A DNA stretch of 64,000 nucleotides from NCBI GenBank assembly GCA_905182815.1, contig CAJJCX010000004.1:248001-312000 (forward strand), in the 5' to 3' direction. The position numbers were made by a program, and so were the translations under genes. This document shows positions 20,025 through 27,719 of the stretch, one piece after another (the first letter of the stretch is position 1; each line of letters begins with the position of its first letter). The DNA is from an uncultured Candidatus Thioglobus sp. (GTDB taxonomy: Bacteria; Pseudomonadota; Gammaproteobacteria; PS1; Pseudothioglobaceae). The notes under the pieces are model-generated. The model was not told where the DNA came from. It ran no database searches and worked only from the letters and a program-made list of their open reading frames with translations.

Positions 20025-21005
20025 ATGCAAGGAAGTGCAAGAGATTTTCTAAAACCAAAACTAGTAGATTCAGTTGAGTTGTCTAAAAACGAATATCGCG
20101 TTGTTCTAGAGCCTTTTGAAAGAGGTTTTGGACATACTTTAGGAAATTCAATTAGAAGAACGTTATTATCTTCTATGGTTGGTTCTGCGATCACAGAAGT
20201 AGCAATTGATGGTGTAATGCATGAATTTTCAACTATTGAAGGTGTTCAAGAAGACGTTCTAGATATACTTCTCAATCTTAAAGAAGCTTCTATTGGCCTA
20301 AATTCAAGTGATAGCGCTACAGTTATTATTGAAAAACAAGGTCCATGTGAGCTTACAGTTGCCGACATTGAAGCAAATGGTACAGATGTTTCTGTATTTA
20401 ATCCTGAGAAAGTAATAGCTACAGTGAATGAAGGTGGAAAAATTAGAATGACTGTTGTTATTAATACTGGTATCGGTTATGACGTTGCTGTTGCTAGATC
20501 AGTTGATTCTGAGACAATTGGAAGCATTCAGTTAGATGCAAGTTTCTCTCCTATAAAAAGAGTAAGTTTTACTGTTGAATCTGCAAGAGTTGAACAAAAA
20601 GTTAATCTAGATAAACTAAATATTGTTATTGAAACTAATGGTTCAGTTAATGCTGAAGATGCTGTTAAGAGAGCTGCTACAATTCTTCAAGATCAATTAT
20701 CTTCATTTGTTGAGTTAGAGCCAGTAATCGAAGAGGAGCCACAACCAACTTCAGATGACTTTCCTCCAATGTATTTATCAGCTGTCGATGAGCTTGAATT
20801 AACAGTTCGCTCTGCAAACTGTTTGAAAGCTGAACAAATCTATTATATTGGTGACTTGATTCAAAAATCAGAGCAAGACTTACTTAGAACTCCAAACTTG
20901 GGGCGTAAGTCACTTAATGAAATTAAAGAAGTTTTGACAGAGAAAAATCTAGAGCTTGGTACAGAAATTGAAAACTGGCCACCAGTTGACTTAATGAGTG
21001 AATAA
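20025..21005 (+). CDS. rpoA: RNA polymerase alpha subunit
   Basis: Dimer that scaffolds the polymerase and contacts promoters and activators. The 326 residues hold the N-terminal dimerisation domain ([19 protein letters not shown]) and the C-terminal DNA-binding domain ([35 protein letters not shown]), joined by a Pro/Glu-rich linker near residue 240. The Arg in TVRSANC corresponds to the UP-element-binding residue. Between rpsD and rplQ as usual. Confidence 0.98.
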   Translation: MQGSARDFLKPKLVDSVELSKNEYRVVLEPFERGFGHTLGNSIRRTLLSSMVGSAITEVAIDGVMHEFSTIEGVQEDVLDILLNLKEASIGLNSSDSATVIIEKQGPCELTVADIEANGTDVSVFNPEKVIATVNEGGKIRMTVVINTGIGYDVAVARSVDSETIGSIQLDASFSPIKRVSFTVESARVEQKVNLDKLNIVIETNGSVNAEDAVKRAATILQDQLSSFVELEPVIEEEPQPTSDDFPPMYLSAVDELELTVRSANCLKAEQIYYIGDLIQKSEQDLLRTPNLGRKSLNEIKEVLTEKNLELGTEIENWPPVDLMSE

Positions 21006-21014
21006 GGATAAATA

Positions 21015-21605
21015 ATGAGACACAGAAAGTCAGGTAGACAATTAAATAGAAATTCATCGCATAGAAAAGCCATGTTTAAGAATATGGCTAATTCATTAAT
21101 TCTGCATGAAACAATTAAAACAACACTTCCTAAAGCGAAAGAATTAAGACGCGTTATCGAGCCTTTAATTACAAGAGCTAAGGCGGATAGCGTTGCTAAT
21201 CGTCGTCATATTTTCTCTAAACTAAGAGATGATGCAATGGTTGCTAAGTTGTTTACGCAATTGGGCCCTTTTTATCAAGATCGTCCTGGTGGATATATAC
21301 GTATTTTAAAAGCAGGTTTTCGTACAGGTGATAAAGCTCCAATGGCATTAGTTCAATTAGTTGATTTTGAAGGCCAAGAAGAGGTTATTATTGAGGCACC
21401 TAAAAAAGAAACTAAAGCTGCTGCACCTAAGAAAGAAACTAAAGCTGCTGCACCTAAAAAAGAAACTAAAGCTGCTGCACCTAAAAAAGAAACTAAAGCT
21501 GCTGCACCTAAAAAAGAAACTAAAGCTGCTGCACCTAAAAAAGAAACTAAAGCTGCTGCACCTAAAAAAGAAACTAAAGCTAAAGCTACAAAAAAAGAAT
21601 CATAA
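21015..21605 (+). CDS. rplQ: 50S ribosomal protein L17 with repeat C-terminal tail
   Basis: Exit-site face protein of the large subunit. Residues 1 to about 127 are a normal L17 ([60 protein letters not shown]). Then come seven copies of the nine-residue unit APKKETKA(A/K) and a short ATKKES end, for 196 residues against 127 in E. coli. The tail is highly basic and encoded by a near-perfect 27-bp tandem repeat. Last gene of the classic alpha operon; rpsU follows 12 bases on. Confidence 0.97.
   Translation: MRHRKSGRQLNRNSSHRKAMFKNMANSLILHETIKTTLPKAKELRRVIEPLITRAKADSVANRRHIFSKLRDDAMVAKLFTQLGPFYQDRPGGYIRILKAGFRTGDKAPMALVQLVDFEGQEEVIIEAPKKETKAAAPKKETKAAAPKKETKAAAPKKETKAAAPKKETKAAAPKKETKAAAPKKETKAKATKKES
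21396..21584 (+). repeat. 27-bp tandem repeat, seven copies, inside rplQ
   Basis: Seven units of 27 bp starting GCACCTAAAAAAGAAAC, each coding APKKETKAA (the last ends in AK). The copies are nearly identical at the DNA level; the second differs by a silent A-to-G (AAG for AAA). The unit is a multiple of three, so copy-number change keeps the frame. Such identity suggests recent expansion by slippage or recombination. Confidence 0.95.
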
Positions 21606-21617
21606 AGGAATTACCAT

Positions 21618-21833
21618 ATGCCAGCAATTAAAGTAAGAGAGAACGAACCATTTGATATTGCACTTCGTCGTTTCAGACGTCTTTGTGATAGAGCGGGTGT
21701 CATTACAGATGTTAGGAAAAAAGAGTATTTTGAGAAGCCTACGTGGGTTAATAAGCGTAAAAAAGCTGCTGCAGTTAAAAGAACTCATAAAGAAATGTCA
21801 AAAAATCGTATTCACCGTAAACGTATGTACTAA
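21618..21833 (+). CDS. rpsU: 30S ribosomal protein S21
   Basis: Small basic protein at the mRNA exit of the small subunit. The 71 residues are identical in length to E. coli S21 ([19 protein letters not shown] start, the Cys-containing RLCDRAG segment, basic C-terminus). In E. coli it heads the rpsU-dnaG-rpoD operon; here it is attached to the end of the alpha operon and followed by yqeY. Confidence 0.96.
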   Translation: MPAIKVRENEPFDIALRRFRRLCDRAGVITDVRKKEYFEKPTWVNKRKKAAAVKRTHKEMSKNRIHRKRMY

Positions 21834-21865
21834 TCACTATTTATAGTGCAAAAGTAAATCAAAAT

Positions 21866-22312
21866 ATGTCACAGCTAAAACAACTCATTACTAACGATAT
21901 GAAGTTAGCAATGAAGGCTAAAGACAAAGAAGCCCTTAAAGCAATTCGTATGATTCTAGGGGCAATCAAACAAAAAGAAATAGATGAGCGCATCGAATTG
22001 ACTGATGGACAGGCTTTGTCTGTTATTCAAAAAATGGTCAAGCAGCGTAAAGATTCTATATCACAATTTTCAGACGCTGGAAGAACTGACTTGGTTGATA
22101 TTGAAGAAGCAGAGCTTTTAATTATAAATAACTACATGCCAAAGCAGCTAAGTAAAGATGAGGTTGAGGCTGCAGTTATTAAAGCTATTTCTGAAACTGG
22201 AGCTGACTCTATGAAAGATATGGGTAAGCTAATGGGCGTTCTTAAAGGCCAGCTTGATGGTAAAGCAGATATGGGCGTTGTTTCCCAATTAATTAAAGCC
22301 AAACTAAGCTAG
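21866..22312 (+). CDS. YqeY/GatB-C-terminal-domain protein
   Basis: A 148-residue protein of the YqeY family, related to the tRNA-binding tail of the GatB amidotransferase subunit. Helical N-terminal half (KLAMKAKDKEALKAIRMILG, IKQKEIDER) and the small C-terminal domain (GADSMKDMGKLMGVLKGQLDGKAD). The rpsU-yqeY pairing is common in bacteria, usually followed by dnaG, which is absent here. The molecular role is not established; a link to tRNA is inferred from the domain. It ends two bases from the convergent regulator gene. Confidence 0.9.
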   Translation: MSQLKQLITNDMKLAMKAKDKEALKAIRMILGAIKQKEIDERIELTDGQALSVIQKMVKQRKDSISQFSDAGRTDLVDIEEAELLIINNYMPKQLSKDEVEAAVIKAISETGADSMKDMGKLMGVLKGQLDGKADMGVVSQLIKAKLS

Positions 22313-22314
22313 TT

Positions 22315-22770
22315 CTAGTTATACATACTGGTTACTATTTCTTCCATAACGACAAAGGTTGAGCTATGCTGAACATTTGGTAGCGATGAAATTTTTTCAC
22401 CTAAGACCTTTCGATAACTCTCCATATTTTGCGTTCTGACTTTCAATAAGTAATCGAAATTTGATGCAATCATATGACATTGTTCTACTTCTGTTATATC
22501 TTTAATTGCTCTATTGAATGAATTTAGTGCGGCAGTTTTTGTATCATTCATCTTAATTTGAACAAATGCAATATGGTTATTCTCAACTAACTCATGATCA
22601 ATAATGGCCTTATAGCCTTTGATATATCCTGACGTCTCTAATTTTTTAATACGATTTAAACAAGGGGTTTTAGATAACCCAATTTGATTAGACAATTCAG
22701 TAACAGTCATTCGACCATCACTTTGAAGGAGCTTAAGAATCTTATGATCGAAACTATCAAGAGTAGGCAT
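22315..22770 (-). CDS. Lrp/AsnC-family regulator, probable proline-catabolism activator (PutR-like)
   Basis: DNA-binding regulator of the feast/famine family, 151 residues from the ATG at 22770 (a GTG two codons earlier is possible). The N-terminal winged helix covers about residues 5-50 (FDHKILKLLQSDGRMTVTELS, LSKTPCLNRIKKLE) and the C-terminal RAM ligand-binding domain follows (EVEQCHMIASNFDYLLKV). It diverges from putA across about 145 very AT-rich bases. In alphaproteobacteria and vibrios Lrp-type PutR activates putA in response to proline; the same role is inferred from position. Confidence 0.88.
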   Translation of the reverse strand: MPTLDSFDHKILKLLQSDGRMTVTELSNQIGLSKTPCLNRIKKLETSGYIKGYKAIIDHELVENNHIAFVQIKMNDTKTAALNSFNRAIKDITEVEQCHMIASNFDYLLKVRTQNMESYRKVLGEKISSLPNVQHSSTFVVMEEIVTSMYN

Positions 22771-22916
22771 AATCACTATTTAATTTAAAATAATAGATAT
22801 ATTATAATTTAATTTTTAATATATAAGTCTAATTATATGTTTATTAAAAAATTATAGTTATTATGACTATTTAATATAAATTAAAATTGTTGTTAATTTA
22901 AAATATTTCTTATAAG
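22771..22916. promoter_or_regulatory. Shared control region between Lrp-type regulator and putA
   Basis: About 146 bases, almost entirely A and T, between divergent genes. Several AT-rich partial palindromes could be Lrp-type sites, but no -35/-10 pair stands out enough to mark. Function is inferred from the divergent layout. Confidence 0.5.
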
Positions 22917-25900
22917 ATGCAGGATCAATACACTTCTAAAGTATTTGACATAGATTACACATCTTCTCGAAAAAAAATGAGAGATGCAAGAGTAATGTCA
23001 GAGGCAGAGGCCCTAGATCAACTTAAGCTGTCTGAAACAACAGATGCATATCAAAGAGCAGATTTTCAGAAAAAAACTTCGAATCTTATCAAAGATTTAA
23101 GAGCTTCAAATCAACCAGACTTATTGTCATTGTTTATCTCTGAATATAATTTAACAAGTGATGAAGGACTTTCATTAATGACTCTAGTTGAGGCTTTTCT
23201 TCGAGTTCCAGATAACAAAACAAGGGATAAATTATTTATTGATAAAGTTGCTAGAAAGGGATGGACCAGGCATATTGGTGGTAGTAAATCATCTATGGTT
23301 AACATTGCAACTATTGCTCTTAGTATTGCAGATAGGATGATTGCACATGGAAGTAATAAAGAGATTAAAAATAGAATAAAAAAAGCGTTAGAGATTCTAT
23401 CTAGGCCCGGTATACGGTTTAGTGCAAACAATGTGATGCAATTTTTTGCTAAGCAGTTTGTCTATGCTGAAAATATTAAAACTGCAATTAAATCAAGTAA
23501 GGCTAAAAATGGTTTGTATTCATTTGACATGCTTGGAGAAGCTGCTTGGACTATGGCAGATGCTGACAAGTATTTTTTATCTTACAAGAATGCATTAATA
23601 GAAATTGGAAAGCATAGGCAATCAAAAAATGTATTTGAGGCTGATGGAATATCGGTAAAACTTTCTGCGCTTCATCCTAAATATGATTTTATGCACAGAG
23701 AGAGAGTTCTCTCTGAATTACTACCTCGGATAATTGAGCTCGTAAATATTGCTCAAAAATATAATATAGGAATTAATATTGACGCCGAAGAGGCTGAGCG
23801 CTTAGACCTCTCATTGGACGTTATTGATCGAATTATGGATTCGATTTCAAATACCTCATGGCAAGGATTTGGAGTGGTAGTTCAGGCTTATCAAAAGCGT
23901 TCACCATATGTAATTGATTGGCTTCACCAAAGCTGCAAAAAATATGATTTAAAGATAATGGTAAGGCTAGTCAAAGGGGCATATTGGGATAGTGAAATTA
24001 AGAAAGCCCAAGTTATGGGAGAAGTTGATTATCCAGTTTTTACAAAAAAAATAAATACTGACTATTCATTCTTAGTATGCGCTCAAAAACTACTCTTGAT
24101 GAGGAATTTTATCTACCCCCAATTCGCTAGTCATAATGCACATTCATTAGTCAGCGTTTGCGAAATTGCTGGAGATAATGTTGGATTTGAGGTACAAAGA
24201 CTTCATGGTATGGGCGAGTCTCTTCATATCCATATAAAAAATAAATATAATGTCCTTTCAAGGGTATACGCGCCAATTGGTAGTCATAAGGAGTTGTTGG
24301 CTTATCTAATGAGGCGATTATTAGAGAATGGAGCTAATAGTTCCTTTATTAATCATTTATTTGATGAGAATATTAAGCCAGAAAGCTTAGCAGTAGATGT
24401 TTTTTCTGAAGTTGAAAAAGATACTAATAACTCTCATTCAAAAATCCCACTTCCAAAAGACATTTTTAAAAATATCCGTCAAAACTCATCAAGTATTATG
24501 CTGACTGAGCAGAATGAAGTTGATTTACTATTTCAATCTCAAGAGCCTTGGTTAAAGAAAAAGTGGCAAGCAAAATCAATGATTTCTGGGATAGCCCTAG
24601 AGGACTCTAATCAAGAAGAAGTAAAAAATCCATCTGATACTTCTGATATTGTGGGGAGTTTGCTATATGCAAATCAATCACAGTTAGATCGCTGCTTAAT
24701 AACTGCACAAAATGCATTTAATTTAAATTCTCATGACCCAGACAGAATTCTTGAGAGTTTAAATAGAGCCGCTGAACTCTATGAAGAAAACCAATTTGAA
24801 TTGATGGCCCTTGCAATGCGAGAGGCTGGAAAGACTTATCAAGATGCCATTGATGAGGTTAGAGAGGCGGTTGATTTTTTACGCTATTATTCCAACTTAG
24901 CACATAATATAATTCCTAATAAAAGACAAGCCATGGGAGTTTTTGTTTGTATTAGCCCGTGGAACTTTCCTTTGGCAATTTTTACAGGCCAGGTCGCTGC
25001 TGCGCTTGCTGCTGGAAATGTTGTAATTGCTAAGCCTGCTGAGAGTACCTCTTTAATAGCCTATAGAGCAAGTGAGTTATTAATTGAGGCCGGAATTCCT
25101 TTAGGAGTATTTCAGCTTTGCTTAGGAAAGGGTTCAGATGTTGGCTCTTACCTAACTAGCAGTTCAATAATTTCTGGTGTAGCCTTTACAGGCTCATCAG
25201 CTGTAGCAAAACAAATCAAACACAACCTAATTAAAAATGGAAATCCAGGGGCAAGAGTTATTGCTGAAACTGGCGGCCTAAATGCAATGGTAGTAGACTC
25301 AACCGCTTTATGCGAACAGGTAACAAGAGATGTCATTGATGGAGCATTTAAAAGTGCAGGGCAACGTTGTTCTGCACTTAGGGTACTAATGATTCAGGAA
25401 GAGTGCTTTGATGAAACCCTAAAGATGATTCAGGGCGCAATGATGGAGCTCCGTATTGGAAATCCTAAACACCTCTCTACCGATTGCGGTCCAGTTATAA
25501 ATCGTGAAGCACAAGTAAAACTTCAAAGCTATATTGAAAAATCTAGAAAAAGAAATCAAATAATTAAAGATATTCAATGTGATCTTAAGACTGGCTATTA
25601 TGTAACTCCAACAATTATTAATCTTAAATCAATTGATGAAATCAATGAAGAGTTTTTTGGTCCAATCCTTCATGTTATTTCATACAAAAGTGATGAGTTG
25701 GAGTATATGATTGATCAATTAAATGCAAAAGGCTTTGGATTAACGTTTGGTATACATTCCAGAATTGACAAGCAAGTTGAGGAAATTACGTCCAGAGTTA
25801 ATGCTGGGAATATCTATGTGAATCGAAATCAAATTGGTGCTGTTGTTGGATCTCAACCTTTTGGAGGTGAGGGCTTGTCGGGAACTGGCCCTAAAGCAGG

Positions 25901-26549
25901 AGGGCCAAGTTCACTTCATGGATACAGCCAGAGTATAGCCTCAACTAAGACAACCGATCATGAACTTAAACTTTATGGGAATGCACAAGTTAATAATTTG
26001 ATTTTGCCGAGCATTCTAATAAATGAAGATTTGATAACTAAAATGAAAAACCAGTTTTCATTCATTGAAAGTGATTTCTTTGACTTTCTGCATGATGAAA
26101 TAGCTAAATACGCAACTAAGATTTCCTTGCCTGGGCCAACTGGTGAATCAAATAGTATTAGATATAAACCAAAAGGAACAGCATTATGCCTTGGTCCAAC
26201 AGCTATTGATGCACTTAAGCAGACTTTACTAGCTCTTGTATTAGGAAATAGCGTTGTTAGTCTTATTAAAGAAGATGAATATAACTCTCTGATTACGCTT
26301 GGCTTTGGTAAAGAGAGTATATTTAGATTGGTTAACGGGCCAAGCCTGAAGTTGATGAAAAGTGAATCGTATAAAGTAATATTATTTTTTGGTAATTTGA
26401 TGTCAGTGGAAAAGTTAATAGTTAATCAGCGCTCAGCGATTACCCCAGTTATGAGTTCTCTTTACGAGACATGGCAATTAGTTAATGAGCGTGTCATTAC
26501 AGAAGATACAACGGCATCTGGCGGTAATGCCAATCTCTTAGCGCTTTAA
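22917..26549 (+). CDS. putA: Bifunctional proline dehydrogenase / pyrroline-5-carboxylate dehydrogenase PutA
   Basis: Oxidises proline to glutamate in two steps, passing electrons first to FAD and the quinone pool, then to NAD. The 1210 residues hold the flavin barrel (INIDAEEAERLDLSLDVID, VRLVKGAYWDSEIK, RRLLENGANSSF), then an aldehyde-dehydrogenase domain with Glu in AETGGLNAM near 782 and catalytic Cys in GQRCSALRV near 817, and a C-terminal domain after about 1040. The N-terminal ribbon-helix-helix DNA-binding domain of E. coli PutA is not seen: the protein starts close to the alpha-domain. Control therefore probably lies with the adjacent Lrp-type gene. Its end overlaps the convergent AraC-type gene by four bases. 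Confidence 0.96.
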   Translation: MQDQYTSKVFDIDYTSSRKKMRDARVMSEAEALDQLKLSETTDAYQRADFQKKTSNLIKDLRASNQPDLLSLFISEYNLTSDEGLSLMTLVEAFLRVPDNKTRDKLFIDKVARKGWTRHIGGSKSSMVNIATIALSIADRMIAHGSNKEIKNRIKKALEILSRPGIRFSANNVMQFFAKQFVYAENIKTAIKSSKAKNGLYSFDMLGEAAWTMADADKYFLSYKNALIEIGKHRQSKNVFEADGISVKLSALHPKYDFMHRERVLSELLPRIIELVNIAQKYNIGINIDAEEAERLDLSLDVIDRIMDSISNTSWQGFGVVVQAYQKRSPYVIDWLHQSCKKYDLKIMVRLVKGAYWDSEIKKAQVMGEVDYPVFTKKINTDYSFLVCAQKLLLMRNFIYPQFASHNAHSLVSVCEIAGDNVGFEVQRLHGMGESLHIHIKNKYNVLSRVYAPIGSHKELLAYLMRRLLENGANSSFINHLFDENIKPESLAVDVFSEVEKDTNNSHSKIPLPKDIFKNIRQNSSSIMLTEQNEVDLLFQSQEPWLKKKWQAKSMISGIALEDSNQEEVKNPSDTSDIVGSLLYANQSQLDRCLITAQNAFNLNSHDPDRILESLNRAAELYEENQFELMALAMREAGKTYQDAIDEVREAVDFLRYYSNLAHNIIPNKRQAMGVFVCISPWNFPLAIFTGQVAAALAAGNVVIAKPAESTSLIAYRASELLIEAGIPLGVFQLCLGKGSDVGSYLTSSSIISGVAFTGSSAVAKQIKHNLIKNGNPGARVIAETGGLNAMVVDSTALCEQVTRDVIDGAFKSAGQRCSALRVLMIQEECFDETLKMIQGAMMELRIGNPKHLSTDCGPVINREAQVKLQSYIEKSRKRNQIIKDIQCDLKTGYYVTPTIINLKSIDEINEEFFGPILHVISYKSDELEYMIDQLNAKGFGLTFGIHSRIDKQVEEITSRVNAGNIYVNRNQIGAVVGSQPFGGEGLSGTGPKAGGPSSLHGYSQSIASTKTTDHELKLYGNAQVNNLILPSILINEDLITKMKNQFSFIESDFFDFLHDEIAKYATKISLPGPTGESNSIRYKPKGTALCLGPTAIDALKQTLLALVLGNSVVSLIKEDEYNSLITLGFGKESIFRLVNGPSLKLMKSESYKVILFFGNLMSVEKLIVNQRSAITPVMSSLYETWQLVNERVITEDTTASGGNANLLAL

Positions 26550-27541
26550 TCTTTATTAGTTGTTTTAAATGTTGTTGGCGTTAATTTAGTCTGGCCAATA
26601 AACCAACGAATAAATGAAGAGGGATCTGAGTAGCCAAGTTGATATGAAATTACTTTAACCGAAAGACCTTTTTGAAGCATATTTTTGGCTTTTTTGAGCT
26701 TGAAGTTATTTAGAACCTTTCGAAACGTTGTGTTTTCTTTTGATAATTGATAGCGAAGCTGGATAGTGCTGACACCAAGCTGATCTGAAATTTCTTGAAT
26801 ATTGATATTACTATAATAATTTACATAATTATTCATCAGTACTTCAATATTTTCAACAAGATTAACCTTACTAACCTTTTTATCGATTTTTTCTTGCGCA
26901 ATTGACTTTAAGTAATCAACAAGCTTCGTGTTTGAGAGAGTATTCTTTTTTAAATAATTTTTTTTGCTAATTACAATTGATGTTTCAGCACTTTGAGAGT
27001 TAATTGGGCAACTAAAAACTGATTTTTCTTTTATGGCTCCTCCAGAGGTATGAGTTTTTGTATTAATGCATTTAATTGGGAATCTTTTAGACCTAATAAA
27101 GGCAGCAAGTATTGAAAGGCATAGATTCTCATAAACAGATGAATGCTGAATCTTTGGGTTTGCAATAAATAGCACTTTAACTTCATTGAGATCTTCCCTA
27201 ATTACAAAATTAATACCTTCTAATTCAATATTTATATAAGTTTGCAATAGCTTAAAGCCCTCTTTTAAGTGTCTAGAATAAACAAACATTAATCCAAAGG
27301 CTTCAGCATAGTTAGGCCTTATTTGAGCTAATCGAGCATAATTTATTGAGATTAGCTCATCATTAAAAACTGATTCAGCCTCGATAAAAAAGTTTAAAAA
27401 AATATCAATTGGTAGTGATAAGTTTGGATTTAATAGCATATTTTTTGATAAGCCAATCCCGTTACAAATTTCATTTACTTTTTCTGGGTAAATTTGTTGT
27501 AATCTTAGAATTGATCGCCAAACTGCACTATTTGTATTCAT
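26546..27541 (-). CDS. AraC-family transcriptional regulator
   Basis: A 331-residue regulator. The N-terminal two thirds resemble the ligand-sensing region of OruR/ArgR-type AraC proteins (the arabinose-binding-like family), and the C-terminal 100 residues are the double helix-turn-helix (IQEISDQLGVSTIQLRYQLS and VKVISYQLGYSDPSSFIRWF). It diverges from fadE and so probably controls the beta-oxidation operon. This differs from E. coli, where GntR-type FadR does so. The inducer is unknown; a fatty acid or acyl-CoA is a reasonable guess. Confidence 0.88.
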   Translation of the reverse strand: MNTNSAVWRSILRLQQIYPEKVNEICNGIGLSKNMLLNPNLSLPIDIFLNFFIEAESVFNDELISINYARLAQIRPNYAEAFGLMFVYSRHLKEGFKLLQTYINIELEGINFVIREDLNEVKVLFIANPKIQHSSVYENLCLSILAAFIRSKRFPIKCINTKTHTSGGAIKEKSVFSCPINSQSAETSIVISKKNYLKKNTLSNTKLVDYLKSIAQEKIDKKVSKVNLVENIEVLMNNYVNYYSNINIQEISDQLGVSTIQLRYQLSKENTTFRKVLNNFKLKKAKNMLQKGLSVKVISYQLGYSDPSSFIRWFIGQTKLTPTTFKTTNKD

Positions 27542-27587
27542 ACTAATTCAACATAAAGTTAAGATAAAAATCACAATCCTTAGAAAA

Positions 27588-27702
27588 TAAAGCGTTATAA
27601 AATGTTAATATTTTATTATATTATGATAACTTAGATTTAATTTTTATAACTATACTAGTTATTCAATTATTAAATTAATAATTCATTTACGACAACGCTT
27701 TA
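27588..27702. promoter_or_regulatory. Paired TAAAGCGTT elements between the AraC-type gene and fadE
   Basis: TAAAGCGTT at 27588-27596 and its reverse complement AACGCTTTA at 27694-27702, in an otherwise very AT-rich 178-base gap between divergent genes. The 106-base phase and the GC core make them candidate operators for the AraC-type regulator. Seen as sequence; function inferred. Confidence 0.4.
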
Positions 27703-27719
27703 AATAAGGATTAATTGTT

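Noticed and set aside
21396-21584. A CRISPR-like array
   Set aside because: The 27-bp units are contiguous, with no spacers, and code an in-frame protein tail.
21361-21636. A 91-residue Leu/Lys-rich reading frame over the rplQ repeat
   Set aside because: It is a shadow: the 27-bp repeat keeps a second frame open, giving a repeated LKKKLKLLH-like product with no ribosome site of its own.
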